Below the pieces are notes generated by a model, which searched no databases, was not told the origin of the DNA, and was given only the letters and a program-made list of their open reading frames with translations. Below, one piece after another: positions 56,412 to 64,000 of a DNA stretch of 64,000 nt. A program made the position numbers and the translations under genes. The DNA is taken from assembly GCA_027061995.1 (NCBI GenBank), contig JAMOUT010000101.1:12892-76891 (forward strand), read 5' to 3'. Within the stretch, counting starts at the first letter, position 1. Each line of letters opens with the position of its first letter. This DNA is from Candidatus Aminicenantota bacterium (GTDB lineage Bacteria > Acidobacteriota > Aminicenantia > JAMOAD01).

Positions 56412-56445
56412 CAAGCCTCAGGGCAGCTTTTTGGGCTTAAAGCTA
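56412..56445 (+). repeat. Left inverted-repeat arm
   Basis: Its reverse complement TAGCTTTAAGCCCAAA-AGCTGCC matches the right arm with one mismatch in the first 24 positions, then with small indels to the end. Confidence 0.8.
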
Positions 56446-56501
56446 TTGAAACCCAAAGTATAAAGCCTCGAAGCTTCAAAACCACAAGCCTCGAAGCTTT
56501 T

Positions 56502-56858
56502 TCAATCTTTGTTTTTCGTCTTTTCTATCAAAGAATATAACATTCTTCTTATCTCTTCATCTCTTTTATTTAATTCTTCGTATTCTTCCACTGTTATATA
56601 TTTTAAATCTCTACTCAACATCATTTGATATAACAATTCCTCACAACTTCCATATGCTATCTTTACATATCTTAAAAACTCCTTCTCACTCCCTCCTCCC
56701 CCTTCCTTTAGATTCATCGGTATTGAATACGATGCTCTTCTCATCTGAGCAACAAGTCCGTATATCTCATCTTTTGGATAATTTTTTGTTATTTCATATA
56801 TTCTCAATACCAATTTATGGGACTTTTTAAAAACTTCATACTTATTTATATCTCTCAT
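56502..56858 (-). CDS. Four-helix-bundle protein (23S rRNA-intervening-sequence/S23 family)
   Basis: 118 residues. The family pattern is clear: YEVFKKSHKLVLRIYEITKNYPKDEIYGL, then QMRRASYSIPMNLKEGGG and EFLRYVKIAYGSCEELLYQ, giving four amphipathic helices. Proteins of this family occur inside 23S rRNA insertions and as dispersed chromosomal copies; their biochemical role is not established, though they are basic and may bind nucleic acid. No strong SD precedes the ATG. The gene is surrounded by inverted and direct repeats, unlike any other gene in the window. Confidence 0.88.
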   Translation of the reverse strand: MRDINKYEVFKKSHKLVLRIYEITKNYPKDEIYGLVAQMRRASYSIPMNLKEGGGGSEKEFLRYVKIAYGSCEELLYQMMLSRDLKYITVEEYEELNKRDEEIRRMLYSLIEKTKNKD

Positions 56859-56996
56859 CTTTCTCTTTATTATTCATTATCATTTTAGCTTCGATGCTTG
56901 GAGGCTTTATGCTTTTGGCTTTTAATTGTTTTCCCATTCCATAACTCCAAATATAATATATACAATATTAGAGAGATTTTTGCAAGGCATCTGAAA

Positions 56997-57032
56997 AAGC
57001 CTCGAAGCCTCGGAGCATCAAAGCCTCGAAGC
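56997..57032 (+). repeat. Direct copies of AAGCCTCGAAGC (right cluster)
   Basis: Two exact copies (56997-57008, 57021-57032), the same 12-mer as at 56463-56474 and 56486-56497 on the other side of the four-helix-bundle gene. Confidence 0.85.
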
Positions 57033-57075
57033 TATTTAAAATCATGCAAACTTTTGCAAAAGCTTTATGCTTTAT

Positions 57076-57112
57076 TAGCTTTAAGCCCAAAGAGCTGCCT
57101 TTGAGGCTCTTG
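57076..57112 (-). repeat. Right inverted-repeat arm
   Basis: Complementary to 56412-56445. The two arms bracket the four-helix-bundle gene and the 12-mer repeats. Confidence 0.8.
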
Positions 57113-57189
57113 GCTTTTGGCTTCTTTTTACAATACTTGTTTTTTTTTAAATAATATTTTAAACTATTAAATTATAAGGAGGTTTTTAA

Positions 57190-57774
57190 ATGGTAAATAA
57201 TTTAAAAGAATCATTGGTTACTTTAAAAGAAAATTTTAAAGCGATTCAACAAGATGAAAAAGATAAAAATAAAGCATTCAAAAAATTTCTCGATCTTTTG
57301 TCCGAATTTCTTCAGAAATCATTCGGTCTTGAGGAGGATGAAGTCTCGGTTCTAATTACCGATAAAAAAGAATCCATTATCTCTTTCGTTAAACCAAATT
57401 ATCTCGTAAACTCCGGAATGATTCCCTTAACATCCCAAGATTCAGTCGCAGCTCAAGCGATTAACAATTCAAAAGCAAAAGTTTTAAATCATATAAAAAA
57501 GAAAAGACACTCTTCCATCTTTGAGCATGTTAAACACCCTTCAAAGACTGTTTATCCCGTTCAAAAATTAATGGCTGTCCCATTGCTGTTAAACGGGAAA
57601 AAATACGGAGTTATAGAGTTAATGAGAAAAGGGTTAACCGCTTCAGACTCAGGGCCCGATTGGACGGAAGATGACCTAAAGAATATGGTCGAAATAGTAA
57701 AAGAGATTGTGTCATTTTTCGCTTATTTCAAACCTGAAGACTATAAACCAACATTAGTTGAAGATGAAAAATAG
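57190..57774 (+). CDS. GAF-domain protein
   Basis: 194 residues: an N-terminal amphipathic helix (1-45), then a GAF domain (about 30-180) with VSVLITDKK, DSVAAQAINNSKAKVLNHI, and the typical VQKLMAVPLLLNGKKYGVIELMRKG strand pair. It probably binds a small molecule or mediates dimerisation; there is no output domain. AAGGAGG lies 7 bp before the ATG. Its 3' end overlaps pyrE by 11 bp. Confidence 0.85.
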   Translation: MVNNLKESLVTLKENFKAIQQDEKDKNKAFKKFLDLLSEFLQKSFGLEEDEVSVLITDKKESIISFVKPNYLVNSGMIPLTSQDSVAAQAINNSKAKVLNHIKKKRHSSIFEHVKHPSKTVYPVQKLMAVPLLLNGKKYGVIELMRKGLTASDSGPDWTEDDLKNMVEIVKEIVSFFAYFKPEDYKPTLVEDEK

Positions 57775-58303
57775 ATTAAAGAAAATAATACTTGAAAAAT
57801 CGGTTTTTTTCGGAGACTTTACCTTGTCATCAGGAAAAAAATCAAAATATTATATTGATGCCAGAATATCAACCCTATTTCCCGAATCATCATATCTTAT
57901 AGGTGAAATAATCTATAAAATGCTTGAACCATGGACAGTTGATGCCATCGGGGGATATTCCATAGGCGCTGATCCGATAGTTACAGCTGTTTCCATAGTA
58001 AGTTTCCTTAAAGAAAATCCAATACCCGCTTTTATTATAAGAAAAGAGACAAAGCAATACGGTAGAGGTAAACAGATAGAGGGTAACTTTAAAGAAGGGA
58101 TGAAAGTAGCTGTGGTTGATGATGTTATAACCACGGGAAACTCCATAATAAACGGAATAAAAACAGTCAAAAACAATGGAGGGGAAGTTGTAGTGGCGAT
58201 TTCCGTTATAGACAGAGGGGAGGGAGGTAAAGAAAAGATAGAAGCAATGGGAGTTCCATACATACCGATTTTCACCTTAGAAGATTTAGATATAAAAAAT
58301 TAA
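57764..58303 (+). CDS. pyrE: Orotate phosphoribosyltransferase
   Basis: 179 residues from the ATG at 57764; a TTG at 57758 is the less likely alternative. Type I PRTase signatures: FGDFTLSSGKKSKYYIDAR, GGYSIGADPI, IIRKETKQYG and the PRPP loop VAVVDDVITTGNSI. It converts orotate and PRPP to OMP in pyrimidine synthesis. It overlaps the GAF gene; no other pyrimidine gene is near. Confidence 0.95.
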   Translation: MKNRLKKIILEKSVFFGDFTLSSGKKSKYYIDARISTLFPESSYLIGEIIYKMLEPWTVDAIGGYSIGADPIVTAVSIVSFLKENPIPAFIIRKETKQYGRGKQIEGNFKEGMKVAVVDDVITTGNSIINGIKTVKNNGGEVVVAISVIDRGEGGKEKIEAMGVPYIPIFTLEDLDIKN

Positions 58304-58360
58304 AAGTAAATATATATAATTTCCTAATATAAATAATATTTAGAGGATTGGATATTTATA

Positions 58361-61030
58361 ATGGATGATAATTTTTTTCTTGATAATCTTCTGTTGCCAG
58401 CCGTTAAAATAAAAGATAATAAAATATTAGATTATAATAAAAAATTCATATCCGATTTTGTAATAAAACAAGATATTTTAAATTCGGATATCTCCCGCAT
58501 TATACATGAAAAAGATAAAGTTAAATTTGAAAAATTTATAAAAAGTAAACAATTAAAAATAAATTGCAATATAAAAAAAGGAAAAGTTTTCAGCCTATGT
58601 GAGATACAAAAAATATTCTATGATGATAAAACAAAAGAATCAATTATAATTCTAAATTCCATATCAGGAAGTATTACCGAGAATAAAAATGAAAAAGGGT
58701 TTATAATCTCCATCCTGAATGAAAAAGAGACCCAACTTGATTTTGTTGTTAATAGTTTGGATTCCTTTATATGGCAAGCTTATCTTACTGAAAGCGGCGA
58801 ATATAGACATTCTGTAATGTCAAAAGGTTTAAAAAAAATATCCGGATATAAACCTGAAGAACTAATAAATAAATCCATTGAGTGGGATGACTTTGTTTAT
58901 CCTGAAGACTTACCTATTATTCAGAAGATGAGAAAGACAGCTTTGTCAGGTCAAAAAGTTGATTCTGAGTACAGGATTATATCAAAAGCGGGTAAAATAA
59001 AATGGGTGAGAGATATCGCAATCCCATACAAGGAAAAAGGTAAATTAAAATATTTAAATGGCTATTGTATTGATATAACAAAAGAGAAAGAAAGAGAAAT
59101 AGAATTAAAAAAGATAAAAACCGCAATTGAAGCTGCTAATGAAACCATCATAATAATGGATAACAAAGGGATAATCCAATATGTAAATCCCGCTTTTACA
59201 AAAATTTCCGGTTATTCTTATAAAGATGCGATAGGAAAAGATATAAGAATCTTCAGAGGGGGTAACCTACCCCAGAAATATTATGATAGATTGTGGAAAA
59301 CTATTCTTTCGGGAAAAAGATGGCAGGGGAAACTGATAAAAAAGAGGAAGAACGGAAGCACACATGTGGTATCAGCCTCCATCGTTCCCATAAAAAACAG
59401 GAAAAAAGAGATAACAAATATTCTTACAATACATAAAGATATTACAAAAGAGGAAGAATTAAACGAATTATTTAAAGAGATAGTCGAAGCTCTTGGGGAG
59501 ATAGGACTTTCATTTATTATTATTCAAGATAACAATGAAAAGATGGGCATAATAACCTATGCAAATGAACTTTTTATGAAAATAACCGGTTACATGAAAA
59601 AAGAGCTAATAAATAAAAAATCATTTTTTGATTTTATAAAAGACGAATTAAGAGAAAATTATAGAAAGAAATATATCCAAAGTAAAAAAATAAGAAATCT
59701 TTCTCTCACCTTTAAAACCCATTTTCTAACCAAAAAAGGGAGATTATCAGTGGAGGTCATAACCACAAAAATAGAATATCTCGGAAAGCCCTCTTATTTT
59801 GTAATAATTAAAGATATTACAAAAGAGGAAGTATATGAAGAAAATATGAGACAAGCACAAAAATATGAAGCTTTGGGAAATCTTACAGCGGGTATAGCTC
59901 ATGATTTTAACAATATTATAGGGGGGATTCTCGGGTATATAACCCTTCTTAAAAAAGATGTTAAAGGAAATAAAAAAGCGGAAGATAAAATCAAAATAAT
60001 AGAAAAAACAGGAACTAAAGCCACGGAACTTATTAAACAACTTCTCGGTTTTTCAAGACGGGGAAAATACGAAGCAAAACTTATAAATATCAATAAAAGT
60101 ATTATTAATATGCTGAAAATACTTGATAGAACTTTGTCAAAGAACATAGAGATTAAAAAATCTTTAGATAAAAACATAAACTCAATATATGCTGACCCAT
60201 CTCAAGTTGATCAAATCATAATGAATCTGTTAATAAATTCTTCTCAGGCGATGAAAGAGGGAGGAACAATATACATAAAAACAAAGGAACAAATGATTGA
60301 TTTTGAATTTGTTAAACAGCACCCCTACGCCAAAAGGGGTAAATATATGGTAATGACAATAAAAGATACGGGAACGGGGATGAGTAATGAAACTTTGAAA
60401 CATGTTTTCGAGCCCTTTTTCACGACTAAAAAGCCAGGGGAAGGAACAGGTCTTGGGCTTTCAACAGTATATGGAATTGTAAAAAATCATAATGGTTTTA
60501 TACTAATAAACAGTGCGTTAAACAAGGGAACCGAGATTAAAGTTTATCTACCGTCAACAGGAAAAAAAATATTTGAAAAAGAGGAAAAAACCGAAGAGGA
60601 GAAAGATAAAAATAACGAAGGTGTAAAAGAGAAAAAAAACGAGAATAAAAAAGAGAATAAAAACAATGATTTCATCAAAAAGAAAATACTTATTATAGAT
60701 GATGAGAAAATCATAAGACAGATGTTAGAAGATTTTCTTTCAGGTAATAATTATAACACTGTTTGTGCGGAAAATGGTTTTATAGGTGTTAAAATATATA
60801 GGAAAATGAAACCTGATCTAACAATATTAGATATGAGAATGCCTGTTATGAGTGGAAAGGAAACTTTTAAAACAATTCGTAAAATCAATCCCAATGCAAA
60901 GATAATCATTATTACAGGTTATTCCCTTGATAATGATGTTAATGAAATATTAAAGGAAAAAGCGGTTGCATTTATTAAAAAACCATTTAAACTTGAGCAA
61001 ATATTAAAATTAGTTGAACATCTTATATAA
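58361..61030 (+). CDS. Hybrid sensor histidine kinase with multiple PAS domains
   Basis: 889 residues with no membrane helix, so a cytoplasmic sensor. A degenerate PAS-like start is followed by PAS domains at about 120-245 (RHSVMSKGLKKISGYKPEEL...), 255-365 (IIIMDNKGIIQYVNPAFTKISGYS) and 375-490. HisKA carries His514 (GNLTAGIAHDFNNIIGG). The HATPase has DTGTGMSNETLKHVFEPFFTT and GTGLGLSTVYGI. A Lys/Glu-rich linker leads to a receiver with Asp824 (LTILDMRMPVMSG). SD AGAGGA lies upstream. Confidence 0.92.
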   Translation: MDDNFFLDNLLLPAVKIKDNKILDYNKKFISDFVIKQDILNSDISRIIHEKDKVKFEKFIKSKQLKINCNIKKGKVFSLCEIQKIFYDDKTKESIIILNSISGSITENKNEKGFIISILNEKETQLDFVVNSLDSFIWQAYLTESGEYRHSVMSKGLKKISGYKPEELINKSIEWDDFVYPEDLPIIQKMRKTALSGQKVDSEYRIISKAGKIKWVRDIAIPYKEKGKLKYLNGYCIDITKEKEREIELKKIKTAIEAANETIIIMDNKGIIQYVNPAFTKISGYSYKDAIGKDIRIFRGGNLPQKYYDRLWKTILSGKRWQGKLIKKRKNGSTHVVSASIVPIKNRKKEITNILTIHKDITKEEELNELFKEIVEALGEIGLSFIIIQDNNEKMGIITYANELFMKITGYMKKELINKKSFFDFIKDELRENYRKKYIQSKKIRNLSLTFKTHFLTKKGRLSVEVITTKIEYLGKPSYFVIIKDITKEEVYEENMRQAQKYEALGNLTAGIAHDFNNIIGGILGYITLLKKDVKGNKKAEDKIKIIEKTGTKATELIKQLLGFSRRGKYEAKLININKSIINMLKILDRTLSKNIEIKKSLDKNINSIYADPSQVDQIIMNLLINSSQAMKEGGTIYIKTKEQMIDFEFVKQHPYAKRGKYMVMTIKDTGTGMSNETLKHVFEPFFTTKKPGEGTGLGLSTVYGIVKNHNGFILINSALNKGTEIKVYLPSTGKKIFEKEEKTEEEKDKNNEGVKEKKNENKKENKNNDFIKKKILIIDDEKIIRQMLEDFLSGNNYNTVCAENGFIGVKIYRKMKPDLTILDMRMPVMSGKETFKTIRKINPNAKIIIITGYSLDNDVNEILKEKAVAFIKKPFKLEQILKLVEHLI

Positions 61031-61076
61031 AAGAACCCTTTCTTAAACATATCATGAAAAATTACGATATAAAAAC

Positions 61077-61598
61077 ATGAAGCTAACATCAATTTCTATT
61101 AAAAACAATTATAATTATATTAATCTTAGAAAGGTGATAAAAGACAACAATATAACAATAAAAGATAATATAGTAAGCATAATATCAGATTCTGAAATCA
61201 TTATTAAATTTCGTTTTTATCAAAAAATAACAATAACCGATTCCAAAGAGTTTGACAATCTTATGGCAACAATAGAATCAATGGCGATTGAGCTTACCAA
61301 AATAGCAAAAGAAAAAGGGAGAAAAAGGATTACGGTTGTTTTTACCGACCCGAACAGCGCCGTTAAAATAGCAAGTTTTGAGCATGGAAAATACTTTAAA
61401 CAATATCTTTCAATAGCAAACATGATAATGTTATCGGATGAAATAATTTATCGAAATGATAAAGAGATAAAACATTATACTATAACACCCAAAATTGTAG
61501 ATTATTCGATTAAAACCAAAACAGAAGTTTATGAACCGAGAGATTTATCACTCAAGATAACCAATAAAATCATTCATAAATTTTATATGACAGAATAA
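61077..61598 (+). CDS. Hypothetical protein, unknown
   Basis: 173 residues with no signal or TM helix; an alpha/beta pattern with a long helix (NLMATIESMAIELTKIAKEKG) followed by a strand RITVVFTDPNSAVKIASF. No family recognised. It starts 46 bp after the sensor kinase and may be cotranscribed. It converges with ispF, with the stop codons adjacent. Confidence 0.65.
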   Translation: MKLTSISIKNNYNYINLRKVIKDNNITIKDNIVSIISDSEIIIKFRFYQKITITDSKEFDNLMATIESMAIELTKIAKEKGRKRITVVFTDPNSAVKIASFEHGKYFKQYLSIANMIMLSDEIIYRNDKEIKHYTITPKIVDYSIKTKTEVYEPRDLSLKITNKIIHKFYMTE

Positions 61599-62081
61599 TC
61601 AATCTCCCTTTAAAAGAACTATGGCGTAAGCTTTTATCGCTTCCCCCTTTCCTATCTCCCCTATTTTTTCATTTGTTTTGGCTTTTATACTGATATTTTC
61701 CTCGGATATTTTTAATGCTGCAGAAAGATTTTTTTTCATTTTATCAATATACGGGTTTATTTTCGGTTCTTCCGCTACTATCGTGCAATCAAGGTTTGTT
61801 ATCTCATATTTTTTATTATTCATAATCTTAACAGTTTCTTCTAAAAGTATCATGGAATCAATGTCTTTATATTTAGAATCATTATCGGGAAAATGAGAGC
61901 CTATATCCTTTTCCCCCATTGCTCCCAAAATAGAATCTATTATGGCATGAATTAAAACATCTCCGTCTGAGTGAGCTATAAACATTTTATGATACGGGAT
62001 TTTAACACCTGCAATTACAATAAATTCTCCGTTCTTCTCAAGTCTGTGAATATCATAACCTAAACCAATTTTTATTCTCAT
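61599..62081 (-). CDS. ispF: 2-C-methyl-D-erythritol 2,4-cyclodiphosphate synthase
   Basis: 160 residues, normal length. Metal ligands are D10 and H12 (GLGYDIHRL) and H45 (AHSDGDVLIHAIIDSILGA); the substrate loop is DIGSHFPDNDSKYK, and IVAEEPKINPYIDKMK is conserved. It is the fifth step of the MEP isoprenoid pathway. ispD, often fused or adjacent, is absent here. Confidence 0.96.
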   Translation of the reverse strand: MRIKIGLGYDIHRLEKNGEFIVIAGVKIPYHKMFIAHSDGDVLIHAIIDSILGAMGEKDIGSHFPDNDSKYKDIDSMILLEETVKIMNNKKYEITNLDCTIVAEEPKINPYIDKMKKNLSAALKISEENISIKAKTNEKIGEIGKGEAIKAYAIVLLKGD

Positions 62082-62516
62082 TTTTTCACTATTTTTATTG
62101 TAATATATTTTTAGGAAAATTCAAAATCATTAAATATAAACCCCAAAAATCGGATAATAAAGATAAAAACATTGGCAAGATAGCGAGAATATCATAAAAG
62201 AGTATAAATGGGATATAGGGTTGAGGAAGTTTTCATCGGGAGATGGACACAGGAATGGAATAGTGTTTTTATTCGGAGCAATAGCTCAGAGTTCAATAAG
62301 ATATTTTTTGTCCCCCTTTTTCAGGATAACTCACTTTGAGCGTTTGTATAATAATAAATATATTAATATAAGAGTGCGAAAAAAAGCAAAAAGGTGTAAA
62401 ATTAAGAATAAAAGAGAGAAAGAGAAAATGAGAAAAAGATTAAAGATAGAGATATTATTAAAGAGGATTGGAGGAGGAGAATCTTCGAGGCTTTTCAGAC
62501 GCAACTTATATAGCCC
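62082..62516. other. Gene-poor region with possible gene relic
   Basis: 435 bp without a convincing gene. A 43-codon frame (ATG 62208 to TGA 62339, MGYRVEEVFIGRW...) and a purine-rich tract (62380-62480) may be remnants. The end contains CTTCGAGGCTT (62483-62493) followed by TTCAGACGC, matching in inverted orientation the repeat at about 56987-57007. Confidence 0.4.
62483..62502 (-). repeat. Remote copy of the four-helix-bundle flank repeat
   Basis: CTTCGAGGCTTTTCAGACGC differs from the reverse complement of 56987-57007 by one T deletion and one substitution over about 20 nt. Confidence 0.55.
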
Positions 62517-63644
62517 TTAAAGCCTAAATCTATACCTATGAATCACCTGAGGGACCACATCTCCTGTCTTTTCATCAACTCTGTCTGCCTCAACCACATA
62601 TACATATCCGTCCTTTACATATCTTATATATCCTTTAAAAGGGATTCTTACCCCCTTAGCTATTGTTTTACCGTTAAATGTGTGTATATTGATAAAAGAA
62701 TCTTCGGAATTATATTTTTTATACTTTAAAAGCCTTACAAAAAAATACCTGTTATTTATAGCTGCTGCATATGTAGGTGCAAACTTACTCTCCCACCATT
62801 TTTGATTTTTCTTTGTTAATCCGTAGGGAGTCTCTCCATAAGGAAAATGCCCTTTGAACGGAAAATATTTTGTCTCTTTTTCCGCAGTATATGTTTTTAC
62901 GAGTTTTAAATTATAATCATATTGGTATATCTTGTATTTATTAGGGAAAATATATAAAAATCCGGTTTTATCGGAAAGTTCGGATATTCTGAAAGCACTG
63001 AATACCGTAATAAATTTTTTAAGAGGTATATCATCCGGCATAAATGCTGAGCTTATCATCTTACCATTCATATCATACTTATGAATGACATAATTATCAG
63101 AAGTATAGGGAGCCGTAGCTATTATTTTATTATCCGGACTTATGAAAAAATTTATGAAAGGGTCTTTTAAACTAAATTCCCTTTTATAATTATACCCCGG
63201 ATAGGAATAAATTATGATTTTATACTTACCCTCATCCCTTATGTAGAGATTATCCTTTAAATCAAAACACGGATTAATAGGAACTAAATACTCGCCGGGG
63301 CCTTGCCCTTTTCTTCCTATCTGTTTTACAAAGCTCCTTTTCTTGTCAAAATAATAAAGCTTCCATTTTCTTGCATCTTTAAAAATATACTCACCCCTTG
63401 AGTTTATCGCAAATCCCCTCACATCAACAAGCTCATCCTCTTCACTCAAACCCTTGAATTTTATTATCTTATGATCGCTAAACACCTCTTCCCACTTCGT
63501 ATATGCTTTGGGATTATCTTTTATTATCACATTCTTATCATCACCCTTTGTTTTCCTCTCACATGATACAAAAATCACCGCTACAACCAAAATAAATAAA
63601 AATTTCACGAAAAAACTCAAACCCCAATCTTTTCTCTTACCCAT
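62517..63644 (-). CDS. Six-bladed beta-propeller lipoprotein
   Basis: 375 residues. The signal peptide ends in a lipobox VIFVSC (Cys about 28). Propeller blades include VDVRGFAINSRGEYIFKDA, the hallmark loop GRKGQGPGEYLVP and DLKDNLYIRDEGKYKIIIYS. It is a paralogue-like relative of the 6801-7928 protein with the same length and the same GQGPxE loop. AGGAGG lies 8 bp before the ATG. Function unknown; envelope-located. Confidence 0.78.
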   Translation of the reverse strand: MGKRKDWGLSFFVKFLFILVVAVIFVSCERKTKGDDKNVIIKDNPKAYTKWEEVFSDHKIIKFKGLSEEDELVDVRGFAINSRGEYIFKDARKWKLYYFDKKRSFVKQIGRKGQGPGEYLVPINPCFDLKDNLYIRDEGKYKIIIYSYPGYNYKREFSLKDPFINFFISPDNKIIATAPYTSDNYVIHKYDMNGKMISSAFMPDDIPLKKFITVFSAFRISELSDKTGFLYIFPNKYKIYQYDYNLKLVKTYTAEKETKYFPFKGHFPYGETPYGLTKKNQKWWESKFAPTYAAAINNRYFFVRLLKYKKYNSEDSFINIHTFNGKTIAKGVRIPFKGYIRYVKDGYVYVVEADRVDEKTGDVVPQVIHRYRFRL

Positions 63645-63805
63645 TCTCTAAACCTCCTCATATATTCATCAGAACATATTGGTTTGTATATGTCAATAAT
63701 ATTTAATTTTTTATCCGTAAATAATATTATCGTAAAGTCATTTGTTCCGAGTTTTTTTACTATGTTTTCCTCCTTAATATTAATCAATTTCTTAACATTT
63801 TTCAA
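63617..63805 (-). pseudogene. Possible remnant of a small redoxin-like or unknown gene
   Basis: 62 codons from a TTG with no SD; a stop lies just upstream in frame (63812-63814). The sequence FTIILFTDKKLNIIDIYKP vaguely resembles the last strands of thioredoxin-like proteins that can precede propeller lipoproteins. It overlaps the lipoprotein gene by 28 bp. It may be a truncated gene or chance; nothing recognisable is seen in 63815-64000. Confidence 0.3.
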
Positions 63806-64000
63806 TAAAATTTAGAAACCGAAAAATCATCTGTAAAAATACCTAAATATAGCTTCTTCTTTTCCCTTTTCTCATCCTAATACCGTTTTCTTTAATAAGA
63901 TACGAAGCTTTTTATAAATAAATATTATATTGGTAATTTTACAATTTGATTAATTCTATTTAATAGCAGCTTATTCATCTTCTCATTTGAAAAATTAGGT

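Larger units (their letters stand above)
56395..57125. mobile_element. Candidate repeat-bounded element carrying a four-helix-bundle gene
   Basis: The 56502-56858 gene is flanked by a long imperfect inverted repeat (56412-56445 and 57076-57112) and by four exact copies of AAGCCTCGAAGC (56463, 56486, 56997, 57021) plus many degenerate AAGCTT-type palindromes. The transcribed flanks would pair to place the gene in the loop of a long stem, as in intervening sequences of 23S rRNA. No target duplication is visible. Confidence 0.5.

Noticed and set aside
56460-57035. CRISPR-like repeated 12-mers
   Set aside because: Spacing is irregular, the repeats are only 12 nt and flank a gene, and no cas genes are present.

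Overview
The window is AT-rich (about one third G+C by eye) and gene-dense. It comes from a diderm (Gram-negative type) bacterium: it encodes LptD, the heptose epimerase HldD, TolQ/TolR/TolA/TolB, a TonB-dependent receptor and C-terminal-Phe beta-barrel proteins. An anaerobic or fermentative life is suggested by a tungsten-type aldehyde:ferredoxin oxidoreductase, a glutamate dehydrogenase and a sodium:solute symporter. Lipoproteins with a six-bladed beta-propeller and a TonB receptor with an N-terminal carboxypeptidase-regulatory-like domain recall Acidobacteriota/Aminicenantia-type and related uncultured lineages, but phylum cannot be fixed from the sequence alone. No phage, CRISPR array or classical insertion sequence is visible.

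Layout. 1-5.1 kb: end of an outer-membrane barrel gene, a CE4 deacetylase and GH18-like pair, tRNA-Gly(CCC) with a consensus promoter, then bactofilin, a lipoate ligase/octanoyltransferase and a PgaB-C-like glycosidase. 5.1-16.3 kb (minus strand): gdhA, then an operon of alpha-2-macroglobulin, PBP1C, an ICMT-like methyltransferase and a propeller lipoprotein. 16.5-18.9 kb: lptD and rpsU. 19-25.7 kb (minus): moaD-moaE-glnA, then nusA-infB-DUF503-rbfA-nrnA. 25.8-29.2 kb: rmuC, recO, mgtE. 29.3-40 kb (minus): one long apparent operon led by a MerR/XRE/cupin regulator, followed by a symporter, a small membrane protein, a TonB receptor, a class III aminotransferase, an exported GyrI-GyrI-GATase1 protein, a nitrilase-family amidase and an AOR. 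40.3-47.8 kb: two large sensor kinases, trmD and a predicted outer-membrane protein. 48-52 kb: tolQRAB and a glycosyltransferase. 52-56.4 kb (minus): an operon of a membrane-anchored protein, two half-size permeases, an rRNA methyltransferase, hldD and a GspG-like protein. 56.4-57.1 kb: a four-helix-bundle gene between inverted repeats. 57.2-62.1 kb: a GAF protein, pyrE, a third sensor kinase, an unknown protein and ispF. 62.1-64 kb: a gene-poor stretch, a second propeller lipoprotein and a possible gene relic.

How parts fit. The 29.3-40 kb locus reads as an uptake-and-breakdown pathway for a nitrogenous compound: import by the TonB receptor and sodium symporter, transamination to an aldehyde or keto acid, amide hydrolysis by the nitrilase, and aldehyde oxidation to acid with ferredoxin reduction by the AOR. 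MoaD/MoaE nearby could supply the pterin cofactor, and GdhA/GlnA handle ammonium. The most unusual items are that locus with its exported double-GyrI/GATase1 protein, the inverted-repeat-bounded four-helix-bundle element, a possible small RNA before tolQ, and several promoters placed so close to the start codon that the mRNAs would be leaderless.
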